NCBI GenBank assembly: GCA_029262735.1 | Contig: JAJCYY010000062.1 | Span: 1 to 64,000 of the forward strand | DNA: 64,000 bases | DNA from: Chloroflexota bacterium | GTDB taxonomy: Bacteria > Chloroflexota > Dehalococcoidia > Lucifugimonadales > Lucifugimonadaceae | Direction: 5' to 3' | Part shown: piece after piece, positions 31,532-40,227 of the stretch | How the letters are laid out: every line of letters starts with the position of its first letter | Position numbering within the stretch: position 1 is the first letter of the stretch | The notes under the pieces: model-generated | What the model was told of the DNA's origin: nothing | The model's database searches: none | Seen by the model: the letters and a program-made list of their open reading frames with translations, nothing else | Made by a program: the position numbers and the translations under genes

Positions 31532-33919
31532 TCACTCGCCACCTTTTTCCGATGTCGATGAGCTGCCGCTATCTGCGCCGACACCGGCGCCGGAACGTTC
31601 GAGCTTTGCGAAGCCGAGCATGAGCCGCTTTACCCCGTTGCCGGAGAAAGCGACCGTGGCCTCGACATCACCGGGCACGGCCTTCACGCTGACCACGACT
31701 CCTTCACCAAAATGCGAATGGCGCACGCGGTCGCCTGCTGCGAACTCCAGTCCTGGCTGCGATGCGGACCTTGCGGCTGCCGGGGCCATGGCAGCGCGAC
31801 GAGACCACATTTCGTCTTTGCGTGTCTCGGTCTGGCTGGCGCGAGAGCGAACGGTCTGGGCGTTGACGAGCGGCTCGGGCAGCTCCATCAGGAAGCGGGA
31901 TGGCATGCTGGGCGAGAGACTCCCCCGGAAGCGACGCTGAAATGTATGCAGCATGTAGAGCCATCGCTTCGCACGCGTCATGCCCACGTAACAGAGCCGC
32001 CGCTCCTCCTCCATCTGCGCCGGATCTTCGACTGAACGGGAGTGTGGCAGCAGCCCTTCCTCCATCCCGACCATGAACACCGCCTCAAACTCCAGGCCTT
32101 TCGCCTGGTGGAGAGTGATCAGCGTGATCGCTTCCTGGCCCACGTCTGCCTGCGTTGCGGCGAACGGGTTTCCGGTGCGCACGCCGTCGACATCGGACAC
32201 GAGTGCGACGTTCTCCAGGAATTCGGCCAGTTGCTCTCTCGGGTCGCCTCCAGAATACTGTTCTGCCGATCCGCGCAACTCACGCAAATTCTCCATGCGC
32301 TCCTCGCCGGTCTCTTTGTCCTCTTGCAGCCAGCGCACGTAGCCGGACCGTTCCATTGCGAGATCGATCAGCTCCTGCGGCTGCAGCGAGAGGCTCTGTT
32401 CGACCAGTCTCTCGACAAGTTCGGCAAATGCGACCACGGAGTTAGCAGCGCGTTTGCTCAGGCTGACGCCGAGCGGATTTTTCTCGTCCTGCACCGAGAG
32501 GACGGCGTCAAGCAGTGGCGTTTCGTGCGTTGCCGCCGCACGCCGTAATTCGGTGACCGAGCGGTCGGATATGCCGCGTGCCGGCACGTTGATGATGCGT
32601 TCGAGAGCGGCGTCATCGGCAGGGTTGAGCACGAGGCGCAGGAAGCTGAGAATGTCCTTGACCTCGCGGCGCTCGTAGAACTTCACACCACCGACGAGGC
32701 GATATGGAACGCCGCTGCGGTTGCATGCGACCTCAAGCGACCGGGATTGGGCGTTGATGCGATACATGACCGCAATCTGGTCACGGCTCAGATCATGCTG
32801 CTTCACCAGCCGGTCGACCTCGTTGATGACCGCCCGCGCTTCGCCCTCCTCGTCATACACCTCGGCCACTGACACGCGGTCGCCGCGCGGGTTCTCGGTC
32901 CAGAGCGTCTTCTCCATGCGGTCCTCGTTGTTGGCGATCACCGCATCGGCCGCTTCCAGGATCACCTGCGTTGAGCGGTAGCTCTGGTCCAGCGTGACGA
33001 TCTTCGCATCGGGGAAGGTCGCACGGAAGTCGGTGAGGTTCGTCGGGTCGGCGTGACGCCACGAATAGATCGATTGGTCAGGGTCGCCGACGACGCAGAT
33101 GTTCTTGTGTTTTGCCGCAAGCAGGCGTGCAATGTTGAACTGCAGCGGGTTCGTGTCCTGGAACTCGTCGACGAGGATGTGCTCGTAGCGTCGCTGGTAC
33201 TTGTCGAGAATCTCGGGCTGATTCTCGAGAAGTTGGAACGCTTTCAGGAGCAGGTCGTCAAAGTCGGCTGCGTTGGAGCGTGATAGCGCTTCCTGGTACT
33301 TCTCGTAGACGCGGCCTGCGACCTCTTCGCGGTAGGTCTCTGCGTTTTGCTGGAACGCCGGCGGCAGGATGTTCTTGTTCTTGGATGAGGAGATTATGGA
33401 GCGCAGTTGGCCGACCGGGAACTGCTTTGGGTCGATGTCCATCTCCTGCAGGATGCGGCGAATGACGCGCGCCTGGTCATCGTCGTCGTAGATGGTGAAT
33501 CCCTGCTTAAGGCCAACGTATTCGCCATCGAAGCGCAGCATGAGCGCGCAGAAGCTGTGGAATGTGAAGACGCGCAGCTGGTCGGCGGCAGTTGGCACGA
33601 GTCGCTGGCAGCGTTCGCGCAGTTCGCGGGCGGCTTTGTTGGTGAAGGTGACTGCGAGGATGCGGTACGGCGGAACGCCTTCTGAGCCGGTGAGGTAGGC
33701 GAGGCGGTGGGCCATGACGCGGGTCTTGCCAGAGCCGGGTCCGGCGACGATGAGCAGCGGACCGTCTGTGTATGACGCGGCCTCTTTCTGGCGGTCAGAG
33801 AGGCCGTCGAGAATGGTGTCTGCAAGAGCTGGTGTGCCGGAATTTCGGGGCGCTGAACGCTTATTTTCAGAACCGGACGCGCCGGATTCCTTGCCAGATG
33901 CCTTAGAGGATGAGGTCAT
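31532..33919 (-). CDS. pcrA: ATP-dependent DNA helicase PcrA/UvrD
   Basis: A 795-residue superfamily 1A helicase. It shows the Q motif LSDRQKEAASY, Walker A GPGSGKTR at about residues 60-67, and motif II VDEFQDTN. Motif III is VGDPDQSIYSWRHAD, motif IV is in LDQSYRST, motif V ITLHQAKGLEFEAVFMVG, and motif VI YVGMTRAK. The C-terminal region GDRVRHSHFGEGVVVS (about 729-744) is the PcrA RNA-polymerase-interacting Tudor-like domain. It unwinds DNA during nucleotide excision repair and replication restart, and displaces stalled RNA polymerase or recombinase. An N-terminal Ser/Gly-rich extension of about 30 residues is unusual but short. Normal length for the family. Confidence 0.96.
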   Translation of the reverse strand: MTSSSKASGKESGASGSENKRSAPRNSGTPALADTILDGLSDRQKEAASYTDGPLLIVAGPGSGKTRVMAHRLAYLTGSEGVPPYRILAVTFTNKAARELRERCQRLVPTAADQLRVFTFHSFCALMLRFDGEYVGLKQGFTIYDDDDQARVIRRILQEMDIDPKQFPVGQLRSIISSSKNKNILPPAFQQNAETYREEVAGRVYEKYQEALSRSNAADFDDLLLKAFQLLENQPEILDKYQRRYEHILVDEFQDTNPLQFNIARLLAAKHKNICVVGDPDQSIYSWRHADPTNLTDFRATFPDAKIVTLDQSYRSTQVILEAADAVIANNEDRMEKTLWTENPRGDRVSVAEVYDEEGEARAVINEVDRLVKQHDLSRDQIAVMYRINAQSRSLEVACNRSGVPYRLVGGVKFYERREVKDILSFLRLVLNPADDAALERIINVPARGISDRSVTELRRAAATHETPLLDAVLSVQDEKNPLGVSLSKRAANSVVAFAELVERLVEQSLSLQPQELIDLAMERSGYVRWLQEDKETGEERMENLRELRGSAEQYSGGDPREQLAEFLENVALVSDVDGVRTGNPFAATQADVGQEAITLITLHQAKGLEFEAVFMVGMEEGLLPHSRSVEDPAQMEEERRLCYVGMTRAKRWLYMLHTFQRRFRGSLSPSMPSRFLMELPEPLVNAQTVRSRASQTETRKDEMWSRRAAMAPAAARSASQPGLEFAAGDRVRHSHFGEGVVVSVKAVPGDVEATVAFSGNGVKRLMLGFAKLERSGAGVGADSGSSSTSEKGGE

Positions 33920-34057
33920 CCGTCCATGCTACCAATGACCGGGGAGAGTGAGGACGAAAACTGGCGGGATCAGGCGGGTGTTTGGCCAATACGCACTGTC
34001 ACACAACTACCTCCTGTGCCACCGCAATTGCGCGTTCCCAGCGAGTTTTCGAAGAGC

Positions 34058-34660
34058 TCACGCCTTTGTCCGGCGAATGATCGATTCTCCGATCAGTTGA
34101 AGATCATCTGCCGTCCACAGTGAGTCGGCGGTTGTTGGGCCGATGCTGACGGTCAGGACCCAGTTGTTTTGCCGCATGACCGTGGTCCGCCCGATTCCAT
34201 CGGTGTCCATGAGCGCGGAGAACCTGTCCGTCAGATCCTCGTCGGCGTTATTGATCTCGGAAATTGGGTGGCTCAGTACGACGAACGCATCCTTGAGCAG
34301 ATCGTAGTGAGCAATGGCCGGGTCATCTGAGTTGAACTTGATCAACGCCACCGTAAGGAAAGGGTCACCGGGGTTTGACGTTTCGTATACGGCCGAGCAC
34401 ATAGAACTGACCTGCTGGGCGTCATCCTGCGCAGTGTTTGTCAACGACTGGGTTCCCAGCATGTGGCCGACAGGTGGCCTCCCGAGTACTCCTTCGCATG
34501 TTCGCGGATCGACTGTCTTGTTCGAGATTGCGGCCTGACCGGCATCGCTGGCTGAGAGCGGCGGCGAAACGATGGGCTCCTGCGCCGCTCCAGAGTCACT
34601 GGTGGCGCAGGCCGAGAATAAGAAAACTGAAAGGCCGACTAGAAACAGATAACGAAACAT
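34058..34660 (-). CDS. Small lipoprotein of unknown function
   Basis: A 200-residue exported protein. The signal is FRYLFLVGLSVFLFSAC, with the lipobox cysteine at about residue 18. The mature part has two further cysteines (near 54 and 86) and a C-terminal alpha/beta segment, VLTVSIGPTTADSLWTADDLQLIGESIIRRTK. ATG 34660 has GGAG seven bases upstream; the longer frame to 34879 runs into repeats. No family was recognised. It is transcribed leftward away from repeat-filled sequence. Confidence 0.75.
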   Translation of the reverse strand: MFRYLFLVGLSVFLFSACATSDSGAAQEPIVSPPLSASDAGQAAISNKTVDPRTCEGVLGRPPVGHMLGTQSLTNTAQDDAQQVSSMCSAVYETSNPGDPFLTVALIKFNSDDPAIAHYDLLKDAFVVLSHPISEINNADEDLTDRFSALMDTDGIGRTTVMRQNNWVLTVSIGPTTADSLWTADDLQLIGESIIRRTKA

Positions 34661-34829
34661 CAGGAAACTCCGTGCCGGTGCTGCATGATTTGGCGTGTTC
34701 GGTACCGACGCATGTGTGGTGACATTTGTTCCACGCACCATAAACTTTGTCAGCGGGAGCCGGTGTGCCGATTCTCTTTCTCTTCGCGAAAGAGAGCTAG
34801 TAAGTGGGGACGGTGCCAGCAGACAGGTT

Positions 34830-34929
34830 TTGTCACGCTGTCCCCTTCCTGAGCGAATCCGAACGGATTGATCCAGCATCGCCCAGGAAACCAGACAACG
34901 AGAGATTCCTGATCGATTTCGGAATGACA
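34830..34929 (+). repeat. Interspersed repeat family A, copy 5 (diverged)
   Basis: TTGTCACGCTGTCCCCTTCC, a middle block, then CGAGAGATTCCTGATCGATT and TCGGAATGACAGG. It has the same ends as the family but many substitutions. Confidence 0.5.
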
Positions 34930-34960
34930 GGTACCCGAAACGACCCTCACACCGGCCTTC

Positions 34961-35000
34961 ACCCTAACCCTCTCCCGCAGGCGGGAGAGGGGATTTGGCG
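34961..35000 (+). repeat. Repeat family B, copy 6 (hairpin)
   Basis: CACCCTAACCCTCTCCCGCA then GGCGGGAGAGGGGATTTGGC, almost identical to 16389-16427. Confidence 0.75.
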
Positions 35001-35075
35001 ATTATGTCAACAGAGCCAATGCCATCCTGAGCTTGTCGAAGGATCAAGTCCGGAATGACAAAACCAACCAGCCCT

Positions 35076-36086
35076 CTACTTGACCAGATCTATCCCCGCC
35101 TCCAGCCCTCGCATGTGGCCGACTGCGTATGACCAGTAGCGGTGGCCCCAGGGTGTGTCGCCGTCCATGCGGATGATGTGGTCAGGGCAGAACGGACCGT
35201 CGAACCCTGTGTCTTTGTAAGCCTTCAGTGTGGCAGCCATGTCTCCCTGGCCCTCGTCCGGCCACGCCTCCCGGAAGTCGTTCACTTCGCCGAGGATGTT
35301 GCGGAAGTCGACTGCGACAATCTTGTTGCGGGAGCCGAAGTAGGTGATCTCCTTGACGAGGTCCACTCCCATCTCGGTGAAGCAGCCCTGGCAGAAGTGA
35401 ATGCCGTTGGCGTCGCTGTCGACGATCTCGGTGGCTCGCCTGAAGGCTTCCGGGCTGCGCATAATGCGGCAGACCTGGCCAATCTGAGGAATCGGCGGAT
35501 CGTCCGGGTGGAGCGCCAGCCGCACACCCGACTCCTCGGCGACCGGGACGACGGCTTTCAGGAAGTAGGCCAGGTTGTCCCAGAGCTGCTCGTCCGAGAC
35601 CGGCCTGCGGTGCTCTTCTGGGATCAGTGAGATGTCAACCTTGCTGGACTCCGCAGTCATGGGTCCGTAGTCCTTGACTATGTTGAAGTCGAACGCTGTG
35701 GCGCGTGATCCGGCTCGGGCAGGCGCTTCTCGGGATGTGCGATAGAAGCGCATGGTGTGCATGTTGTAGGTGAGGATGGGAATGCCAGCGGCGCCCATGT
35801 TGCGGATGTGCTTCTGGAAGTTTTCGATCTGCTCGTCGCGGCCGGGAAGGCCGAGCATCCACTTGAAGGTCCACTCCCAGGGCAGCAGCCTGATCGAGTA
35901 GAGCTTGATGCCGTAGGATTCGACGCGGGTGCGCAGCTCTTTGAGCGTCTGGAGATCGTAGTGGCCATTGTCTTTTTCGGCGGGAGTGGGCGTTGGCATG
36001 CCGTTGACGCCGTCGGCGCCGATCTGCGCTGCGAAACGAAGCCTGTCTTCTGAGAAGTCGTTGCCGACGCCGAGGTAGATTTGCAA
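35076..36086 (-). CDS. Mannonate dehydratase-like TIM-barrel protein
   Basis: A 336-residue protein of the xylose-isomerase-like barrel superfamily, closest to D-mannonate dehydratase (UxuA). It shows LALHPDDPPIP (about residues 192-202), NGIHFCQGCFTEMG (about 232-245) with the metal-region histidine and cysteines, and VAVDFRNILGEVNDFREAWPDEGQGDM (about 259-285). FDGPFCPDHIIRMDGD (about 296-311) is also present. UxuA converts D-mannonate to 2-keto-3-deoxygluconate. TTG 36086 has GGAG seven bases upstream and begins with the family strand LQIYLGVG; ATG 36131 has no such site. It would fit the sugar-acid catabolism seen elsewhere in the window. It stands alone. Confidence 0.85.
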   Translation of the reverse strand: MQIYLGVGNDFSEDRLRFAAQIGADGVNGMPTPTPAEKDNGHYDLQTLKELRTRVESYGIKLYSIRLLPWEWTFKWMLGLPGRDEQIENFQKHIRNMGAAGIPILTYNMHTMRFYRTSREAPARAGSRATAFDFNIVKDYGPMTAESSKVDISLIPEEHRRPVSDEQLWDNLAYFLKAVVPVAEESGVRLALHPDDPPIPQIGQVCRIMRSPEAFRRATEIVDSDANGIHFCQGCFTEMGVDLVKEITYFGSRNKIVAVDFRNILGEVNDFREAWPDEGQGDMAATLKAYKDTGFDGPFCPDHIIRMDGDTPWGHRYWSYAVGHMRGLEAGIDLVK

Positions 36087-36194
36087 GTGGTCGCTCCGGT
36101 GATCGGTCGAGGGTGAGAGTAAGGAGCGCATTCTGCACCAGCGTAGGCGCGTTGTCGAAGGGTGGGCGTCTGAGCACCGACAAGAGTGCCAGAG

Positions 36195-36326
36195 TTGTCA
36201 ATCTGAACTTGATTCAGAATCTCTCCGGTGATCTCAGATGGACGGTGTGATGGTCGGTGTAGTGCTCGAATGAGCAGGCTCAGTCCCGTGTCCAGTAAGA
36301 TCCCTCGGCTTCGCTCGGGATGACAA
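36195..36326 (-). repeat. Interspersed repeat family A, copy 6 (inverted)
   Basis: On the minus strand it begins TTGTCATCCCGAGCGAAGCC and GAGGGATCTTACTGG. It ends GAGAGATTCTGAATCAAG and TTCAGATTGACAA. It is longer than the 79-bp copies owing to an insert between the two halves. Confidence 0.75.
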
Positions 36327-36368
36327 CGCTGCGGTCGAGATGACATGCATGTGCACTTTGCGAGCGCG

Positions 36369-36397
36369 CCGGGCGCAGCAAGCGGCGCCCCTACCAG
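36369..36397 (+). repeat. Repeat family D, copy 4
   Basis: CCGGGCGCAGCAAGCGGCGC then CCCTACCAG, the same pattern as copies 1-3. It lies 12 bases before the stop of the next leftward gene. Confidence 0.6.
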
Positions 36398-36408
36398 AAG
36401 AGAGTTGT

Positions 36409-37221
36409 TCAGCCCCGGTTCTTCCCTATCACCTCTACTTGCGTGAAGGCGAAGAAGGCGTGTGGCTCGGTGATCCAGCTCTTCCAGGCTGTCGAAATCT
36501 CTTCCAACTCGTTCTGCGTTGCGATGTTCTGTTCTAGCGCGCGGCTCGCAATGTTCGAGTGCAGAATGCGTTCCGACCACTGGTCGCCCCACCACTGGAG
36601 ACCGGCTTCGTCGGCGAACGACCATGTCGAGGTCGTGACCTCCAGGTCTTCATACCCGGCGTCGACGAACCAGCCCTTGAGATATCGCCCGGCATCCGCC
36701 TTGCTCCCGTTGGACTCAGACACTGCGAAGTAGACCTCCATAAAGCGGTCTAACGCCGGGTTCGACGGGTAGATGGCAGACGTTCCCCAGTCGACCTCTC
36801 GAACGGCGCAGATGCCGCCGGGCTTTATCACCCGTTTCACCTCCACCAGCGCAGCGACGGGGTCCGAGAGGTGCTGCAGGACCTGGTGCGCGAATGCAAC
36901 GTCGAATTCAGCATCTTCGAAGCCCGTTTCGTAGATGGAGCGGGTATCAAAGGTGACATTTGTTGAGCCGGATTTTTCGGCGTTGGCACGTGCCTCCGCG
37001 ATGACATCTTCGGAAAAGTCGATGCCGACCACTGAGCCGCCTGGCTGCAGGATTTCACCGAGGTCAACTGTGATGGTGCCGGGACCGCAGCCGAAGTCGA
37101 GCAGCCGCATTGGCGAGTTGAGCCGGGGAATCAAGAACGCAGCAGCTTCGCTGGCGCGTCGGGCTGAGTGTGCTAAAACGACCGACGGGTGATGGCCGTG
37201 CGTGTACTGCTGTGTGCTCAT
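36409..37221 (-). CDS. Class I SAM-dependent methyltransferase
   Basis: A 270-residue methyltransferase of the UbiE-like group. SAM motif I is RLLDFGCGPGTITVDLGEIL (about residues 38-57), GIDFSEDVIAEARANAEK follows (about 66-83), and FDVAFAHQVLQHLSDPVAALVEVKRVIKPGGICAVREVDWG is at about 105-145. The His/Tyr-rich N-terminus YTHGHHPSVVLAHSARRA resembles the paralogue at 26821, which has YTHGYKNP. Methyl acceptor unknown. It is transcribed 28 bases after the BioD/DRTGG gene on the same strand. Confidence 0.9.
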   Translation of the reverse strand: MSTQQYTHGHHPSVVLAHSARRASEAAAFLIPRLNSPMRLLDFGCGPGTITVDLGEILQPGGSVVGIDFSEDVIAEARANAEKSGSTNVTFDTRSIYETGFEDAEFDVAFAHQVLQHLSDPVAALVEVKRVIKPGGICAVREVDWGTSAIYPSNPALDRFMEVYFAVSESNGSKADAGRYLKGWFVDAGYEDLEVTTSTWSFADEAGLQWWGDQWSERILHSNIASRALEQNIATQNELEEISTAWKSWITEPHAFFAFTQVEVIGKNRG

Positions 37222-37249
37222 CGATGTCCTTGAAGCCCCGGCACCGAAC

Positions 37250-38239
37250 CTACCGCGTCACGGGTTCCGACAATGCTGAATCCAGAGCATCGAGGTTTAG
37301 CCGTTCGCTGGCCAGTTCACGTATGCGGGCGAGCTTTTCCGGATGGTCGAAGCGCACTTTTGCCTGCAAACCTTCCAACTTTGCAGCCGTCTCTTCTGTC
37401 GAGCCGTCAGTCATCACCAGCGGAACGCCGCGCTGGCCAGCCTCGTAGATCACGTACTCAACGGGCCGAGCGCCTTTCGTGAGGACCATCGCTCGCACCG
37501 TGTCGGTCTGCAGGGCCGAAAGCTGGATGTCTGGCCTGTCGCCCCGGACGACTACCCCGACGTTTTCCTGCGAGCCGAAGTAGAACGGTCCCCAGTCAAG
37601 CACCATGCCGCCAATGAGAAAGTTGTCGATGAGGCGGTCTGCTTGTTCTTCGTTGAGGATGATTTCTGCGGAGAGGTGTTCGGCGACGAGACCGAGAGTT
37701 GGCGCCAGCAGTCGGCGGTCTTCGGGTAGCCAGCCAATGACATTGATGTTGGCCTGTTTGAGTTCCGGGATGATACGGGTCTCAACGTCATGCGACTGGT
37801 AGAGAGGAACGGCGTTAATGACTACCCCGGCGAGCCGTGAGCCATAGGAGCTGGCGGAGTGCAGGATGTCGTCGGCAGGAGTTGCGACGAGGAGGACGAG
37901 GCCATCGGTCTCGTCTGCAAGCGCAAGGTTGTCGGCGTGGAACCCGGTTTTACCTTCGATGATTAGAAGTTTCCCATCCCCGGTGAGCTCATTCGCCTTG
38001 CGGGCGATCTCGGCCGCGGAGCTGGTGCCACTTCCGAGCGATTGGCTCGAGGCGGTGTCTCCCAGGGTGGCGCGCAGGCCGGTGTCACGGTCCGTTTGCC
38101 AGGCGGTCGCAGCGATGACTTTTCGTTGCTTTTCGGTTCCTGTGGCCTGCTCACCGCCAGACATGTGATCTGCAATTGCGGCTGTGAGAGCGGTCTTGCC
38201 TGCGCCGGGAGAGGCTGCTGCGACTATGAGTGTCGGCAT
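37250..38239 (-). CDS. BioD-like P-loop protein with DRTGG domain (phosphotransacetylase-associated family)
   Basis: A 329-residue protein. Residues 1-200 are a dethiobiotin-synthetase-like P-loop domain (LIVAAASPGAGKTALTAAIA at about 4-23, LLIIEGKTGFHADNLALADETDGLVLLV at about 92-119, INVIGWLPEDRRLLAPTLG at about 169-187). The C-terminal part is a DRTGG domain (GPFYFGSQENVGVVVRGDRPDIQLSALQT, about 218-246). The same pair forms the N-terminal region of some phosphate acetyltransferases. As a stand-alone protein it is thought to sense nucleotides or regulate acetyl phosphate metabolism, which is not proven. It shares strand with the methyltransferase at 36409. Confidence 0.85.
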   Translation of the reverse strand: MPTLIVAAASPGAGKTALTAAIADHMSGGEQATGTEKQRKVIAATAWQTDRDTGLRATLGDTASSQSLGSGTSSAAEIARKANELTGDGKLLIIEGKTGFHADNLALADETDGLVLLVATPADDILHSASSYGSRLAGVVINAVPLYQSHDVETRIIPELKQANINVIGWLPEDRRLLAPTLGLVAEHLSAEIILNEEQADRLIDNFLIGGMVLDWGPFYFGSQENVGVVVRGDRPDIQLSALQTDTVRAMVLTKGARPVEYVIYEAGQRGVPLVMTDGSTEETAAKLEGLQAKVRFDHPEKLARIRELASERLNLDALDSALSEPVTR

Positions 38240-38444
38240 GGTGGGTGCGGTTTTCCTGGTGGGGTGCGGGGGCGGAGGGCTGGCGAATGCTAATGCTGTA
38301 GATGGGCGTCATTGCCGTTTGGCGTTGGACGGATTCGCCGCGCTCGTGCGACCTCGTTCATGCAAGTTGATATGTGCGAGCAGAATTATAGCAATGGGCC
38401 GGGCGGGCGTTGGGGGGCGATGGGGGCGATGGGGGCGAGGCAAT

Positions 38445-38507
38445 AGGCGGTCGAGGCGGTCGAGGCGGTCGAGGCGGTCGAGGCGGTCGAGGCGGTCGAG
38501 GCGGTCG
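38445..38507 (+). repeat. 9-bp tandem array (minisatellite), 7 copies
   Basis: AGGCGGTCG is repeated seven times without a mismatch (63 bp). It is preceded at about 38409-38440 by two or three copies of a different 9-mer, GATGGGGGC. The array is non-coding and lies about 280 bases upstream of tRNA-Phe. The perfect identity suggests recent slippage and probably variable copy number. Confidence 0.95.
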
Positions 38508-38691
38508 GAGTCATCGTTGCTTGATAACGGACACCGCGGGGAAACGGCAGGTGCAGACTTTCAGCGAGGAGAAGGCGAATCACAGTGACGTTGGACGTTG
38601 CGGTTCGGCGATGCGGGGAATTGCCGGGAAGGGATGGTCCAGAGACCTACGAACGGAGTCTGAGATTTCCGCCGACCGTATCGAGTGCTGC

Positions 38692-38720
38692 TTGCCTGCG
38701 TGCGATGCAGCGAATACGAT
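38692..38720 (+). promoter_or_regulatory. Candidate sigma-70 promoter for tRNA-Phe
   Basis: TTGCCT (38692-38697) and TACGAT (38715-38720) are separated by 17 bases, each matching four of six consensus positions. Transcription would start near 38727, giving about a 64-base leader before the tRNA. Confidence 0.4.
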
Positions 38721-38790
38721 GGTTTATCGCCCCGCCGAACGCACTGGAGCACCGTTTATCAGCGACGGATCCCGCTCCCAACGGTTCTGG

Positions 38791-38866
38791 GCCGAGGTAG
38801 CTCAGTTGGTAGAGCAATGGACTGAAAATCCATGTGTCGGCGGTTCGAGTCCGCCCCTCGGCACCA
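38791..38866 (+). tRNA. tRNA-Phe (GAA anticodon)
   Basis: A complete cloverleaf of 73 bases plus encoded CCA (38864-38866). Acceptor GCCGAGG/CCTCGGC, D arm GCTC..GAGC, anticodon stem ATGGA/TCCAT with loop CTGAAAA (anticodon GAA), variable loop GTGTC, T arm GGCGG TTCGAGT CCGCC. All stems pair perfectly. Confidence 0.98.
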
Positions 38867-39300
38867 CTTCATCTTTTCTAGTTCAGATATGCTGCCAACC
38901 ACCATGAAGTCAGCCCAAAAAGCCAATTATCTATTTAAGTTGAAACCATGGTGTAGTTTCATTGCTCTGTCGTGGCCGACGGTGCCTCGAAGGATCTCGC
39001 TTGCCCGCACGCGTGAATGTTTTATGACCGCCTGACTCCAGTCTTTCCCTCGAAGTACGATCTCTGTCCTCGTCTTATTGGTTGTCCTGGCCCGGTCTTC
39101 CTGGCGCGTTCCGCAAAATTGAGTGCCCACCGAATCTGTTCGGTATCATACGGCGATGCAAACCTGCACCGTGATAGCATTTCGGAGCATGGGTCTTCAC
39201 TCGATGTGCAGCCACTGTGAACCCGGCCCACGTCAGCACCTCCAGCGGGTCGGTATCCGGCCCAGTTAGTTCTCCATTTAGCTATTGGTAGCAGTTCGGC
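38867..39300. other. Intergenic stretch upstream of the glycan operon
   Basis: No gene is supported. The region is more AT-rich than its neighbours and should hold the promoter of the seven-gene rightward glycan operon. A weak pair, TTGAGT (39120) and TATCAT (39145) with a 19-base spacer, is the best candidate but is not convincing. No repeat family copy was seen. Confidence 0.4.
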
Positions 39301-40227
39301 ATGCCCAGCGTTACGCGCCAGCGAGACAAGCCACTCACGTTCGTTTCCACAACCGGATACTCAAGTGGCAGAAGCTTGCCATCAATACTCGCGGCGTTCG
39401 CAAAAGCCGGTATTTCGGCAGTTGAACTGGGCACGTCTCATCCGCCCGAAAAAGACATGGAAACGTTGCTGCGGAGTTTCGATTTCGACTACTCGGTTCA
39501 CAACTATTTCCCCTTAACCGATCCCGAGCTGGTTCTTAACCTTGCTTCAGCGAACGATGATGTGCGTTCGGCGACGCTGACAGCGGCAAAGCTTGCGATA
39601 GATATCGGAGTGGCCGTCGGAGCCCACTTCTATGGAATACATGCCGGGTTCCTCTCGGACGTGAAGTCAGAGTCACTGGGCAAACCTCTTCAATACGAAA
39701 CTCTGGCTGAGAGGTCTACCGGCTTCTCCAACATGCTTGAGTCTGCGGCCGAGTTGTGTGAGTACGCCAACGGATATGACATGCCGGTGTATTTCGAGAA
39801 CCACGTGCTTGCAGCGTTCAACCTGTCGAGCGATGGAAGATCACCGCTGTTACTTGTTGACGCAAATGAGGCCGTCGACTTCTTCGAGCAGCTTGATCAG
39901 CCCAATGCCGGATTGCTGGTGGATGTTGGGCATCTGAACGTCAGCGCAACGACGCTGGAGTTTGACCGGGGTGAGTACGTTGATACTGTGCGTCCCTGGA
40001 TCAAAGCCCTGCACCTGTCTGACAACGATGGGCTTTCTGACGAGACAAAGGCTTATGACGAGAACGCCTGGTTCTCGACGGTGGTATCCGGTCTGCAAAA
40101 CGTAGATTGCGTGATCGAAAGCGAATTTGAAAGTACTGCTGAGGCGAAACAGATGTCGGCCTATGTGGAAGGGTGGAGGTCTCAAAGCCAACAGCTGTCT
40201 CACCGCGAATCCGTGCAAAAACGATGA
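39301..40227 (+). CDS. Sugar phosphate isomerase/epimerase-like TIM-barrel protein (glycan operon)
   Basis: A 308-residue AP-endonuclease-2/xylose-isomerase-like barrel. It shows FVSTTGYSSGRSLPSILAAFAKAGISAVELGTSH, YFENHVLAAFN (about residues 161-171) with a metal glutamate, LLVDVGHLNVSA (about 202-213) with Asp and His ligands, and IKALHLSDNDG (about 231-241). It is the first gene of a rightward operon, and its stop overlaps the NeuA start by four bases. Its role in glycan precursor synthesis is not known. The operon has no NeuC-type 2-epimerase, so this protein could supply an isomerisation step, but that is speculation. The ATG has only a weak ribosome binding site. Confidence 0.85.
   Translation: MPSVTRQRDKPLTFVSTTGYSSGRSLPSILAAFAKAGISAVELGTSHPPEKDMETLLRSFDFDYSVHNYFPLTDPELVLNLASANDDVRSATLTAAKLAIDIGVAVGAHFYGIHAGFLSDVKSESLGKPLQYETLAERSTGFSNMLESAAELCEYANGYDMPVYFENHVLAAFNLSSDGRSPLLLVDANEAVDFFEQLDQPNAGLLVDVGHLNVSATTLEFDRGEYVDTVRPWIKALHLSDNDGLSDETKAYDENAWFSTVVSGLQNVDCVIESEFESTAEAKQMSAYVEGWRSQSQQLSHRESVQKR

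Larger units (their letters stand above)
34661..35075. other. Repeat-filled intergenic stretch
   Basis: It contains a diverged family A copy (34830-34929), family B (34961-35000) and a short CATCCTGAGCTTGTCGAAGG fragment (about 35021). No gene is supported. It should include the promoter of the lipoprotein gene near 34661-34750. Confidence 0.55.
38240..38790. other. Intergenic stretch with minisatellite and tRNA promoter
   Basis: No gene is supported. Frames crossing it encode Arg-Arg-Ser repeats on one strand and Ser-Thr-Ala repeats on the other, an artefact of the 9-bp tandem array. The right part carries a candidate promoter for tRNA-Phe. Confidence 0.6.

Noticed and set aside
38445-38507. 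CRISPR array
   Set aside because: The repeats are contiguous 9-mers without spacers, and there are no cas genes.
38184-38588. Repetitive Arg-Arg-Ser or Ser-Thr-Ala protein across the minisatellite
   Set aside because: Both strands are open only because a 9-bp array cannot create stops. There is no start signal or conserved domain.
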